Part shown: piece by piece, positions 10,473 through 23,100 of the stretch
Layout of the letters: every line of letters starts with the position of its first letter
Position numbering within the stretch: the first letter of the stretch is position 1
Assembly (NCBI GenBank): GCA_963580455.1
Contig: OY756967.1
Location: 19,824,022-19,888,021 of the forward strand
DNA from: Euonymus europaeus
Lineage: Eukaryota > Streptophyta > Magnoliopsida > Celastrales > Celastraceae
Direction: 5' to 3'
DNA: 64,000 nt
The notes under the pieces: generated by a model
Database searches by the model: none
Told to the model about the DNA's origin: nothing
The model's input: only the letters and a program-made list of their open reading frames with translations
Translations under genes and position numbers: made by a program

Positions 10473-12110
10473 ACGAAACAACCTTAGGCCATAGACAGCA
10501 CATTCCCAAACAACACAAGCATCGAAGCTGCAAAAACATATTTGAGTGAATCATCAAGGTTAACAAACAACTTCAACAGACAACTCGAAATCATCAAAGA
10601 TTTTATTAAGTGCAACTGTGCCTTTCACCTAAATACAATAACGTGTACAACGATTGAAATAGAAATATTACTCAATCTAGAACGCAAATTCTGAGTGTAT
10701 ACTTAATTTCTTGAAGATATTGTACGAATATATGACGCGGTCCGTCTATTTGAAAAGGAATTCAAAACGAAACTGTCATGAAAACCCTAAGTTCACGGCG
10801 AACTTTTCCCCAAAAATTCCCAGCAACCAAACAGGGAAATCTGAGAACCATAGATTAGTGAAAAGGAAGGCGCTAGAGAATGTCTTCAAACACCGGATTA
10901 CAAAAGAAAGTCCAATACCCAAACGATTTGCCAGCAGCCAATCAAGGAAAGCAGAAAACCAGATATTAGTGAAAAAAGGAAGCTCTAGAGAACGTCGTCG
11001 AACACCAGTTCTCTTAAGAAACTTCAATGCCCCGGAACAAAACAAGGAAAGCTGAGATTAGTGGAAAGGAAGCTGTAGAGAATGGTGTTACATACCAGAT
11101 TGTAGAAGAACCTCGATGCCCAAATATTCGAAATGCACGAATAGAGACGTTAGCGAAACCCCCGATGACACTACTTTCCCTAGAAATGAAGACGGTTACC
11201 ACCGTTGAAATTATGTGATGCACGGTGTAGATCTTTCTTATCACCCCCACAATGCCAACTCGAATTTTAAAAAAAATACATTGAAAAAATCAAAACGGTC
11301 ACCTACGTTGAGACCGAATAATGAACGGTGGAGATCATGTGGAAGTTTGAAGAGATGAAGCCAAAAGCTTAAGATAATTCTTTTTATTTGTAGCCGTTGG
11401 TTTCTAATCTGAGCTGTCCATCATCCGGGACAGGACAAGTTTTTAGTTTTTTTTTGGTAAATGGTACATAACTCCCTAAAATATGACGATCTGACATGGC
11501 AGTCAACTTACATAAATGTTATTAAACTGCAGGAATAATTGTCTATATTATAGGGGCCAAATGTCAATACATTAAATTATAGGGGTATATTAGCAATGAC
11601 AATGACAATAACAGGGAACTAAAAATTGAGAAAAACAAGCATTTCTATAAAAACAAGAAAACTATAAGCCATTAGTATCATATCCACCAAAATTCTACAT
11701 ATCATGAGACTAAACTAACCGTCAAAGTCAGCATACAACATATCCAAAATACATCTAGAATTACTTCATGTCCAAAATAACAAAGAACAAAAGAGGAGTT
11801 ACTACATGAACCAAGTAACAAACAGCTCAAACCTACTTTTGGAGTGGAGATGGTGCCCTAACAAGAGGAATCTTTGGTCTAAGACAACCACGGTTGATTT
11901 TGATAGGAGACTTGTTCCTTGTTGTAGGTTTTAGTGGAAGAAAAGACATAATCGTTGGTGTTGGCGTGAATAAGGGTGCAGTAGTCCTGGTGGACTGTAA
12001 AGATTAATCTGTGGAGGTGAACCTAGTGGCAGACTGCTTGATGGTGCTTTGGTAGAATGAATCTCTGGAGGTGAATCTAGTGGTGGACTAATATGATGAA
12101 TCTGTGCAGG
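10473..12110. other. RECG1 5' UTR/promoter region and intergenic (left copy)
   Basis: Contains the rest of the first coding exon (up to about 10527), a 5' UTR intron and a probable non-coding exon ending at 11096. Beyond it is AT-rich DNA with the single base that differs between block copies (11649). Open frames at 10711-11055 and 10776-11045 overlap on opposite strands and show no family resemblance. The right copy is 45701-47338. Confidence 0.5.
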
Positions 12111-12462
12111 TTAAACCAGTGATGGACTGATTGGTGTAGGATCAACAATCTGTGATAAAGCCTCTGTGTCTCCATGATCAACAACCTCATCACCTTGTGA
12201 CAATGCCTCTACCTCTCGACTTGCTTGTCTCAATGCCTCTACCTCTCGTCTAGATGCTAATGCAAGACAAGTCCTCACATTATATCCCGTCATATTGCAA
12301 TGCCTACATCTTAGAACTTGTCCTCTTCTGCTCAATGCACCTGTCGTTTGTGTTGGCAACTCATCAAACCCTCTTATTCTTGCCTTTTTAGGTCTACCAG
12401 ACTTTCTTTTATATATTGGTGGTTCTAGAATAGTGTACTCAGTACTTGGCCATTGATCTTCC
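12111..12462 (-). pseudogene. MULE (MuDR) transposase C-terminal scrap (left copy)
   Basis: The minus strand encodes a GRPKKARIRG-like basic stretch followed by a zinc knuckle (C-x2-C-x4-Y-x4-C, normally H in place of Y). This arrangement ends many plant MuDR-type transposases. Nothing of the catalytic or SWIM region is visible nearby and no terminal inverted repeats were found. The zinc-knuckle histidine is replaced by tyrosine. It lies upstream of RECG1. Confidence 0.6.
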
Positions 12463-12487
12463 CCGCAAAGCCTTCTTCATTACCTTT

Positions 12488-12540
12488 AAAAAGGGGAAGA
12501 GAAAAGGAAAAAAAGGGGAAGAGAAAAGGAAAAAAAGGGG
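12488..12540. repeat. Purine-rich tandem repeat (left copy)
   Basis: AAAAGGGGAAGAGAAAAGG-type units repeat about 2.5 times between the MULE scrap and the hAT element. The right copy is 47716-47768. Confidence 0.7.
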
Positions 12541-12956
12541 GAACACACCTGACATTGTTGATCTTTAAACTTGATGGAAAGATGTAGTTCTATGATGAAT
12601 CACGCTCAAATATTAATGAAAATCTCAAACCCCATTGTTGGACATGATTGAGAGAAGAAACAAGCAAAAACCTAGCAAATAACAAAGTAGAGAAAAGGAA
12701 GAAGAATGTTGGCGCCTCTGTTTTCAAATGCGTTTTGGAAACGCGTTTTGGTACGTTTTGGAGTGAAAAAACACAGAGGCGTATGTGAAATACCATACCT
12801 CGAATGCGTACGTTCTTAGAGAAAAAACGTAAAAACCAGCAAGGCGTGATGCGCCATGATACGTTCGCTCTTGAGGCAAATTTCCGAAACTACATCGTTT
12901 AACAAATTTTGTAACTAAAAAACTAAAATCGAAGACTCTGGCTGGCATACCTCTAG

Positions 12957-13270
12957 GTCACGACCGTCTCTGTCTCGCTGGGTCTCTTGTTCCGCCTCTC
13001 TGCTGCTAGTCGAGAGTCGCAACTGGTCGACTGTCTCTGCTCGCTAGTCGCGACTGTCTCTGCCTCTTTTGGTGTCTCGTTCCGCCTCTCTGCTGCTAGT
13101 TGCGACTCGCAACTGCTCGACTCTGCCTTGCCGCCTCTTTGGTCGACTCTGCATGAAAGTTGCCTCTCTGGTCGACTCTGCCTGGAAGCTGCCTCTCTGG
13201 TCGACTCTGCCATTCCGCCTCTCTGCTGCTGTTCGCGAGTCGCGATTGCTATTGCTACCGTTCTGCCTCT
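12957..13270. repeat. Subterminal GC-rich repeat of hAT (left copy)
   Basis: Many degenerate copies of GTCGACTCTGCC and CCGCCTCTCTGCTGCTAGT are packed into about 300 bp at the 5' side of the transposon. hAT elements often have transposase-binding repeats here. Overlapping open frames on both strands are low-complexity by-products. Confidence 0.65.
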
Positions 13271-13477
13271 CTGTTTCCTCTTCCAAGTTCCACCTAAGGT
13301 ACCCACTGCCCACTTGCCCAGTACCCACATTTTATTTCGTCACTTTTAAGTAGGTTTATTTTACAATTTACTTGAAACTTAGAAAAGCAATGTACTCAGA
13401 ATTGCAGATGCAAAATTGTAATTCGGAATCAATTCTGAATTTGTGTTTGTGGTTTTTTTTTATGATGGAATTAACGA

Positions 13478-15630
13478 ATGGCTAATAAAAGAGACCCAAA
13501 AAAAGATTTTTCTTGGGATTATGCGAAGATAGTTTTGAGTGAGAAGTATTTCAGATGCAGATTTTGTGATCACATATGCAGTGGAACTATTACTCGTTTG
13601 AAGAATCATATAGCAGGCACTCATTCAAGAATTATGCCTTGCAAAAGTGCTCCTAAAGATGTGGTGTTGAAATGTCAACTTGCCCTGCAAAAATTGAAAG
13701 ACCAAAAACAACTACAAAGAGAGACGATGAATGACATAAGGATGGCTGGAAGTGGGACTGGTAGTGCGAGTGATAGTGTTACACAAAATGTTAGTTGTGG
13801 TCTGGGTGCCCATGTTCCACAGCCTAGAGTTCGGCGCCTATGGATAAGTTTACAACTTCAAAACCAAGGCAAACTAAACTCAACAGCCAATGGAAAAAGG
13901 AAGAAAGGAAGGAGGTTTGTCGAAAAATTGCAAGGTTCTGTTTCTCGAAAGCATTGTCATTTAATGTTGTCAATGATCCTTATTGGGTTCCTATGTTTGA
14001 GAATGTTGCTAACTTTGGCCCCGGGTTCAAGCCGCCCTCTATGCATGAGATGAGGACATGGCTGCTAAAAGAAGAGGTGGAGGATATTAACAAGCTTAAG
14101 GTGGAGCATATGAGGGCATGTCAAGACTATGGTTGCTCTATAATGTCGGATAGTTGGTAAGATGGAAAAAATCGATGCTTGATTAATTTCTTAGTGAATA
14201 GCCCAGCTGGTACTTGGTTTTTGAAATCAGTGGATGCTTCTGATTGTATTAAGAGTGGAGATTTGATGTTCAAGTTGCTTGATCAGGTTGTTGAGGAAGT
14301 TGGTGAAGATAATGTTGTGCAGGTTCTTGCTGATAATGCTAGCAATTATGTGTATGCTGGAAAGAAGCTTATGGAGAAAATAGTGAGGTTATATTGGACT
14401 CCTTGTGCTGCACATTGCATTGATTTGATGTTGGAGGACATTTCAAAGTTAAAGGTGTTTGAAGAGACAATTCCAAAGGCCAAGGCAGTTGTGAGGTTCA
14501 TATATGGGCATTCTTGGGTGTTAGCATTGATGAGATTTCATACAAATAACCAAGAAATCATTCGTCCAGCTGTGACTCGATTTGCAACCTCCTTTCTTAC
14601 ACTTCAGAGTTTGTACAAGTAAAAACAAGCTCTAATGTCGTTGTTTAGTTCAGAGAAGTGGGCTTCTAGTACTTGGGCAAAGAAGCCAGATGGCATGAAG
14701 TGTTGTGGAATTGTATTGCATGATGGGCAATTCTGGGGTAATGTTGCATATTGTATCAAGAGTGTTGGTCCACTTGTTAGTGTTTTGAGAGAGGTTGCTT
14801 CAGAAGAGAGACCTGCCATGAGTTTTATTTATGAATTGATGGACAGAGCAAAGGAGAAAATTCAAACAAATTGTGGAAACAACATAAGGAAATATAGTCC
14901 AATATGGAAGAAAATTGATGCAAGATGGACTCCACAACTTCATCAGCCTTTGCATGCTGCTGGATATTACCTTAATACGTCTTTAAGATATGATTTGCAT
15001 TTTTCTAATGTTGAGGAAGTGAGACAATGATTATTTGAATGCATGGATAGGATGTTGCCATATGAAGATCGTTTGACAGCGGATATCCAGTTGGATATGT
15101 ATGACCATGCTAGAGGAAATTTTGGAAGCAGAGTGGCAGTTGATTCTAGAAAGTTACGCTCTCCAGGTATTTAAATAAATCCTTCCTTCTTTGATTTAAA
15201 ATTCAAACAGTAGAATTCCTAGTGGTAAATGTATCACACTCTCACTACTTTATTATTTTGTCATAGCTGATTGGTGGGGGCGTTTTGGTGGCAAAACTCC
15301 TGAATTGCAGCGCTTTGCTATTTGTGTTATTAGCCTCACTTGTAGTGCATCAGGCTGTGAGAGAAATTGGAGTACCTTCGTGGTGGTATGATTCTTAATT
15401 TTCAATCTTGCATAAATGATCTTTATTTAGTTACGTAAAACTTATATAATTATAAATTTGTACATTAGATCCATACCAAAAAAGGGAATAGGCTGGAGCA
15501 CCAAAAGTTGAATGCACTAGTGTATGTGATGTACAACACTAGGTTGCATGAGAGGAGCATCAGAAGGAAGCTGAATGTGGACCCTATTCTGGTCAAAGAA
15601 ATTGAATCTGATGATGAATGGATTGCAAAA
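13478..15630 (+). pseudogene. hAT transposase pseudogene (left copy)
   Basis: The frame opens with a BED zinc finger (C27, C30, H44, H49), then a one-base frameshift near 13830. The shifted frame continues through a DUF659-like region and is broken by in-frame stops at 14158, 14620 and 15028. After introns (15173-15266 and about 15387-15469) comes the hAT dimerisation region, with a CERNWSTF-like motif near 15357-15380. The last acidic exon is missing because of the breakpoint. Not functional. Confidence 0.85.
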
Positions 15631-15631
15631 C
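15630..15631. other. Duplication breakpoint inside hAT
   Basis: The two block copies agree up to GATTGCAAAA (ending 15630 and 50858) and then differ completely. The right copy continues with the hAT reading frame and terminal repeat. The left copy enters unrelated AT-rich DNA. No target site duplication or poly-A sits at the join. If the duplication is tandem, 15631 is the first base of the second unit. Confidence 0.8.
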
Positions 15632-17012
15632 ATGTACCCAACAATATTATTATGTAGATTTTGAAGAACTCAATCTACATTGGTGTCAATCCTTACCTTA
15701 CAACCAACATGTCTCCTCCGACAATTTGCCACCAAAACAAATTCTAATTTGATGAAAGCCACAATCATTGCTACAAACTTCACTGTAGCTGCTGCCCTTT
15801 TCCCAACCCACCTCTATCTCTGTCTGCTACCTTATGTGGTGCATAAAATTACGAAATAATAATAATATTGCACGGCACTTTTTGAATTTGATTGCTATAT
15901 ATTCTAGATAATTTGCTTGCGAATCTTTCATTTTATCAAAGAAAAATAAAATGTTACCAACACGAGGACATCTCATACTAAGTCCAGGAAAATCAATTGT
16001 TACTACTTATACTAAAATATAATTAATATCTAAGCGATATGAGACCGTATCAATATATTAATACGACATCAGAGACAGACATATACCCTTGACATGAATC
16101 TCTAATTTAGGCAATTAACCACTTCCCCATTCATGTTTAGATTTATCATCATCCACACGAAACACATGTTGTAATTAGTAATCTAGCTATGGAACTTGAT
16201 AATTATAACTGGGTCTTGATGATTTTTATAATTTGATGTGATTACTTGAATTTCCGATGTAAAGAATCGATTATTTTGGTTAGATATTTCTTCTACTTTG
16301 CTCTACATGTGTCAAAAATGGTAAGGATGGTGTTGGCAATGATGTGAACTCTCAAACAATATCATTTACAGCCTCTTATATCTCGTGTTGCTGCTTATTC
16401 GAAAACACTACAACAAGTTTTTGTCGGAGAAAGATTTGATTGAGATGGTGTGTAGAATAACATCCATCTTTTTTTCTTTCTCCGATGAACTCATGATATG
16501 ATTGGAATTTATATATCCACCATACATAATCTTGTAGTTCATGATATGATTGGAATTTATATCCAACAGACATAATCTTGATGACTAAAGGACGTAAGGT
16601 ATATATACCAACTTAGTGGCCTACAGTGACATGAACTTAGAGTTGAATTTTCTACAGTTTATGAGAGGGACATAAATTATATTTAGTACTAATCCATGAC
16701 CATGTGAAACACTATCAAGATTTTTTTTTTAAGTCACGGCAACATTATTGTCATTTGGATGTTTCATATGAGACTAAATACGAATAGTCAGTCATGCGCA
16801 CATGAATAGAATAAGTTTTGTCAAAGTCTAACGCATGAATACAAAATATTACTCTAAGTGATGATAAAACTTAGGATCTTTCCCGTTTGTATAATTTGAT
16901 CTAGAGAAATTCACCATTATACTCCACTCGGGTGAGTGCCAAAAATTCAAAACTTGCATAATTCTCAATAAAGTAATATTCAACTTGTTAATTAATAAGC
17001 TCAGCAATTGAA
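15631..17012. other. Intergenic, no gene seen
   Basis: AT-rich single-copy DNA right of the duplication breakpoint. It holds a short direct repeat: CATGATATGATTGGAATTT occurs at about 16491 and 16541, each followed by a CATAATCTTG word. No coding frame could be supported. Confidence 0.5.
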
Positions 17013-17417
17013 GTTTTTTTTTTGGGTACAAAGGAGGGGGTCAAAACCCACAAAGAACAGACTCAAAATAAAACCTCAGCAATCTCGAACCAATCGAGGC
17101 CATGAAACTCCAACCAAGTCTTCCCAAACCAACTTGTTAATCTCATAGGAGGGACTGTGAACAATAATCATACCCCTCCTATTATGCAACGCCTCATTCG
17201 CCAATTTATCAGCCACTCGATTTCTTTCCCGGTAAACGTGTACCACTTTAACATTCCAAGAGCGAGCAATCAAATTTTTACACTCAACAACCAGATTTAT
17301 CCCCGCGAACAATGGGTTCTCCTTATTTGTAAGCCACTTTGCGACTTCTCTCAGAGATAACGAATGCCTTCTACCTTTTTGGGCTTTTCCCAATATTAAT
17401 GGAGTTTGGTGGCCCAA
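17013..17417 (-). pseudogene. LINE 3' end with RNase H-like domain
   Basis: A minus-strand frame (17076-17417, 113 residues) resembles the C-terminal RNase H-like (RVT_3) domain of plant non-LTR retrotransposons, ending with the typical VYRERNRVADKLANEAL segment. It is followed by a short tail and a run of ten A (minus strand, about 17013-17022), the normal 3' end of a LINE. It is heavily 5'-truncated. A domesticated RNase H-like gene is less likely because of the poly-A. Confidence 0.7.
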
Positions 17418-20151
17418 CTATATACTTATTTATTCATTCATCTCTAAATATGTGGGATATGTTTTTTTTATGGCAAAATGTGTGGCTTGTTTGATGCTTA
17501 TTATACTTTCACTTCTGAAAATTGTCAATACTATATGCTCAAAAGTCTTCATCCTTTTAGGCTAAAATTAGTGGAAGACCAAGTGCACAAAGAAATCTCC
17601 TAGATATAGAATGAAGGAGCAATGTATTTTTCTAGGGCAATATATGTAAAAACCCACTCAACATTCAATACTCCACATTAATTACAGGTCAAATGCAGGT
17701 CATATTTTTGGGTCTTGAGCATTATTTATCTTTCAAAAATAAATTACCCTCAGCATAATCAACTAAACATAAAGTGGTTGCCATAATGAAATTTTAAATT
17801 AAAGCAAGGAGTTATTGACATATTGGTAGTGACTCTTCATGATTTTGAATAGCCCAAGATTCAAATCTTCAAAGTTCCTAAACCCCAATGTAACTAAATC
17901 TATATTATTCATAAAAAACAACCTTTAAATTTGCTCAAAATAGAATCCAAACCCTGGACCTCTTTTTCTTAATAGGCTTAATGACTTAATCTCATCTAAT
18001 GCGATACTCACGCAACAATACAAAGTCCAATTAGTCATACGAACGAAAGAGATTCATCATTCATCATATCCCTCTTACCTAATAGTTTGATTGATAGAGA
18101 TGTAATGATTAAAAGGATAATGAAAAGTTTATGAATAAATAAATACTCATATTTTATAGACACAAATATTATTTACCCGGAAATTTTTTAAACAATTATC
18201 TTCATATTTTTGATATAATGATTTTTCATAAAAATAAATAAATAATAATTATCATAATAATATATTACACTTCAAAATGAGGACAAAAGGAGTAAAGGGA
18301 AGCCGTGCCTTTGTTTTAGTATGCATTCAATGCTAGAGCTTTAATAATTTTAGTTCGACTAATAAAAAAGAGTTAAAAGACAGAATCAGAAGACACGCGC
18401 TTTCAAGATCTGCCGTGACAAGCCCCTCATGCTTTGGTAAATTGTCAGGTCATGCGAGTCATCAGTCATGGATATGGGCTATGCATTTGCATGTGATGTA
18501 CTAAAAAAACCCCCACCAATCAAAACATGCTACGCGTCATTGATAAACGCCAGCTCGATATGGAAGGAGATTAACATCGATCATGACTGTAAAAGGAGCC
18601 GTCCAGTATTTCATGCATCTATGATACACTTGATATTGACACCGAAAATTTTAGAATATATAGAGATAATTATTTGAAAAAAATGTATTGAAATATGTAT
18701 AAAATCATTGACAAAAATTAAAAATAATAAAAAAATATGAGAGATATGATATTGATACTTGATATTTAAAGTGTTTCTAAATAAAAAATAAAAAAAATTA
18801 TATTCAAAAATATATTTTATTGATATGTCTGTATTCAGAATCGTGTTTTACTATAATAAAAATGGTACTTTTTTAAAAATTTTGTAGTGTTTGAAACGCA
18901 TCTCATTCAACCTTGTTTAATGTACCTCAGTCGTTTCATATAAAGACACCTCGATCTTTAATGGTGCTTATGTTTTTGGTACACAACACCATACAGGCCA
19001 GACGCAACTTTCTAACGAGGGAGCAGATTGAGAGAAATTATAGGGCAAAAGCATGGCTATGTGGGGCCAGCCTTGATGATTAGGTCATGGACATGGAACA
19101 GACGAAGGAACACTGAAACCCTTAAGTGACCCCACTTTGTTGATGGTAAGGGAACCGAACTGGGTCCCACTTGTCTGCTGCTTCTTCCTTTCAACAGCTG
19201 GACTACTGTTTCTTTTTTTTTCACTGGGGTAGATCATGAGTACACTCGAAAGACTAATCTCAGAGGATGACACGTGAGCCCACAATTAGACTTAATCCCA
19301 AACACTCTTAGTTAATCACGTTGCTTTTTAATTGAAATAATAACTGTTACTTTGATTAGTATTTATTTACTGTCAATATAAGCCTGCCGACATAACATTT
19401 CCTCAACTAACCCATTCTCTCTTAACAGCTAATCACCAGAAATTGTCAAAAGTAAAGTCCCAGTTTACTGTTTTGTTTCTTAACATATTATTTACTTCAC
19501 ATTATTAGGGAGAAAAAGAAAATCACAGCATGTCATAAATCATAACAATGCCACAAGCAATCATATGAATTAACCTGTTGAGTGGAAGCCATCAGCCCAT
19601 CCAGCTAGATGAGACATAGGGCCCGTATGCAAGAACGGAGGCCCATGCAGTATTAGAGAAAATTGACGACTTTCAATTTTCCATATATGTTTTACATATT
19701 CACCTGTATCAATGTATGAAACTGTTTATTAGAATTTCATTACTTGCCTGACGAACATCTGCTTGCCTGCAATTGCACTGAAGATAATTAGTTATAAAAT
19801 TATCTGTATGCATCAGAAAGAACAAAAATGAATGGCAAGACTTTCAATATTCAAGAACCAGTCCCCCACGACAACAATCAAACGAAGCAGCCATCTCCTT
19901 TGATCATCATATAAAATTACAAATATCCAAAGCATCTACCAATAAAGGGAATAACAATGTATAAAACATACGAATGTTGGCATTATAAGCACAGCTGCAA
20001 TTCCATATAGCGACACAATTTACATGATGTAGAGAAAGCTATAAATTGTACAAAAAAGCGGCAAAGATATCATTATGATGCCAGGTTTGAGAGGATGTAC
20101 AAGACAGTTAATACCTTTGGCATGGAATCCTTACGCTTCAGCATCAAAAGT
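17418..20151. other. Intergenic and RECG1 3' UTR
   Basis: Mostly AT-rich with no supportable gene. The last few hundred bases (about 19.8-20.15 kb) are the likely RECG1 3' UTR. A coding-like stretch on the minus strand at about 19610-19730 is discussed among rejected items. Confidence 0.45.
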
Positions 20152-23100
20152 TCAGTCACCCAAAATACAGAGTGGTTGCCTCATGCTAAGTTCTGCTTTG
20201 AGTGCCGGATATCGCTTCAAATCATGAGAATCACCTAAGATTTTCTGCAAAACCAAACCAACAATTCTTTTACAAACATAATCTACACATTAGGGAACAG
20301 TTAAGTAGCACTGGTTTTCAATGCAAAACAAATTACATATCACATAGTCTAAGCACTGAAAAATATGCTTCAGAAAATCCGCTAAAGCATTATGAAGGAT
20401 GGGTTGCTCAACTAGTCAACTTTGCACTTCCACAAGTCACGTGTACGACTGAATCAGCAACCTTTTCAATTGCAACATTCTCATTAAATCGTTATAAACC
20501 ACAAAATATGCACTAACCTACATCCCAAGACCCAAGCACAGGAACCAAAAGTCACTCAGCACCACTGACTTCACACTACTCTATGTTGCACCCTAAAACT
20601 CTATCACTGAGCAACATGTTCGCCTATACATATCACAAGATCAAAACAAAATTATCCAATGAGTGGGATCAGAAAAAAGAAAAAATAGCATTTACCAGGG
20701 CAGCAGAATGCGCTTCTTGCAGAATGTTTCCGTCTATTTCTAACCTTGCAATAGGAAAATCAGGAAGGTGTCCTGATTGTTTTTTACCAAGCAAATCTCC
20801 AGGTCCACGGAGTAGAAGATCCATATTTGCCAAGTAAAAACCATCTGATGATTTTTCCAGCACCTTTAACCGTTCTAGGTTACTTGTCGTTGCTGCTAAC
20901 AATATACATTTAGACTTCCTTACACCCCGACCAACTCGTCCTCTAAGTTGGTGCAACTGAGCTATTCCAAACCTCTCAGCATTCATAACAACCATCATAG
21001 ATGCATCTGGAACATCAACACCAATCTCAATTACTTGAGTGGAAAGAAGTATATGTGTTTCCCCAGATCTAAAGCGTCTCAATGCTGCATCTTTCTCATC
21101 ACTCTTCAGTTTTCCATGTAACAACCCACAGTTATAATCCTCAAACATCTCTGATATAACTTCCAGGTCTGCAGAAGCAGCACGAAGTTGAGGCAGTTGC
21201 TCAGATTGTTCAATGACTGGATACACTAGATACACTTTTCCACCATCTTCCAACTCATTAAGCATCATCTGTTCCACATGACAAGCATTCAGGTGCCAAA
21301 TAACATCAAAAGTAATGGAAAAAGAATTCCCAAATCAATTCAAAAAACATGGTAATCAATTCATCAATCCCTTCAATTATAAATTATGACAAACTGAATC
21401 CCGTTTAACTATATGTTTCAGAAACAACGATTAAGACAGCAATTATTTCATCCCAAAATCATTAAACAACGAACATAGCTTCACAATTTATTTCTTTGAG
21501 GTCAATGCAGCATTTTTATCAAAAACACCACAAATACATATCCATAAGGAGGGTAACTGGGTAAAGTACTAGTTCAAATGTGCTTGAGGATGTTCTAGTT
21601 TATCTCAAGGAGAGATTAGTGCAAAAACTCATCATACAAGTAAAAATTGAAAACCAGGACCTCTACCTCTACTGCTACAATCAAGCTACCTCTATCTTAC
21701 ATAAAATGGTTTTGTTTCGTATAGTCATTTCTTGTGCTGTTACATGTCTAGTGCAAACATTCTCCTTTATGCTAAATATATTTTCAGCTGGTAATCTATT
21801 AATAGTAAACAACGTTCAGCTTCGAGGGTACTCTTTGATCTCACAAAACGCCATGAAACACTTCTGATTTTTTAAATATGACATTTTTACCAACAAATAG
21901 GTCAAGAAACTGCATTCGCCAAAACCAATCTTCAGGAATCAGCTTTACTGGTTAAATCCGAACAATCAAGAAATAGAAAAGCAAGCAGAATTAAACAATA
22001 GGATGTAATCCTGTAATATTCTCTCTTTGCAATTGGAAATGACAAAAAGAAGAAATGGAAGAAGAACCTTCATAATGATTTGTCTCTTTGCAGTAACGCA
22101 CCTGATATGCGATAAAGAAAGCTCTTCGAATTTCCAAGCAGTATAGGTTTGCCTCAACTAGTAAGCAAATATTTTATTCAATTGCTTTCACAAAGCAATT
22201 TTGAAGATAGCAAGTATCAAAACTTATCGCTAATTTCCTTCTTGTCTAGAAAAGTTGAAAATAAATGTAATGCTAATCAGCTTGGTACTATTGCCATCAG
22301 TGAAGTTCCATGAAGCAGCTTGTTTAAACTATCAAACAAGTAAAAATGATACACACAAAATCCTTACCTTGTACATGTTCTCAAAGCCAGTATCATTTCC
22401 TTCAATAAGATATGTTTCAATTGGAACTCTTCCAGGAGGTAAGTCAGTTATCTGTGATTTAAAATCAAAGGAGAGATAATTCTCACTATAGTCCATTAAA
22501 TGAACAGGGATATCAAACTAAAACACAAACTTCATGAATTTGTGGGTCTATTCAGCAATAATAGCACAAAACTTCACTGATCCAGATCAAACTAAAGATA
22601 TTAAGCATAACGATAAAAAAATCTTAAAAATAGAAAGATAATTGTCTCTTTTTTTATTGACATTTTAATATCTTATTCATTTTAAAAATGAATAATAAAT
22701 TAAACAATTTAAAGTAGGGTAGACCAATCAAAAAACCGGTTGGATGATTTATATAACTTGGCCTACCCTTGTTTAATTTACCACAGACACAAGTCTTAGG
22801 CTTGTGTTTGTTATTATATATCTTAATTCTCTAATCTTATCTATATTTTATTATTATTTAAATTTGACCCAATTTTTTTTCTTATCTTAGTAATTATTAA
22901 TAATTTTTCCTGGAAGGTAAGTCGGCTATCTGTGATTTAGAATCAAAGGAGAGATAATTCTCAGTTTAGTCCATTAAATGAAAGGGGATATGGAACTAAA
23001 CCAGAAGATTCATGAACTTGTGGGGTCTATTCAGCAATAATAGCACAAAATTTCATAACTTCCTTACCCTTGCTGGAAAGAAGTTTTAATACTTAAAGAC

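Larger units (their letters stand above)
1..15630. repeat. Large duplicated block, left copy (cut by window start)
   Basis: Every base I compared matches 35229-50858 at a fixed offset of 35228 bp. The one difference I saw is A at 11649 versus C at 46877. The match starts at the first base of the window, so the true left end lies outside. It stops abruptly after 15630, inside a hAT transposon. The block contains the 5' half of RECG1, two Copia elements (one partial), a SINE, a MULE scrap and the hAT. Near-identity, including transposon target site duplications, means the copying happened after all these insertions. It could be a real tandem duplication or an assembly artefact. Confidence 0.95.
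12716..15630 (+). mobile_element. hAT transposon, 3'-truncated (left copy)
   Basis: Begins with the terminal repeat CTCTGTTTTCAAATGCG, preceded by GTTGGCGC (12708-12715), the same 8 bp that flank the complete copy at 47944-51657. It is cut at 15630 by the duplication breakpoint, so it has lost its 3' terminal repeat and cannot move. Subterminal DNA at 12957-13270 is GC-rich with repeated GTCGACTCTGCC-like words. The transposase frame is described separately. Confidence 0.9.

Noticed and set aside
10711..11055. 114-residue open frame upstream of RECG1 (also 45939-46283)
   Set aside because: Overlaps an equally long frame on the other strand, lies in the RECG1 UTR/intron region, and resembles no family.
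12953..13353. Overlapping open frames of 94-125 residues on both strands (also 48181-48581)
   Set aside because: By-products of the GC-rich hAT subterminal repeats; low complexity, no family.
19610..19730. Coding-like minus-strand stretch (ends ...HLAGWADGFHSTG then stop) with acceptor and GC-donor-like signals
   Set aside because: Reads like a protein end, but I recognise no family, the upstream exon is only 30 bp, and RECG1 already ends at 20152. Probably chance or an old gene scrap.
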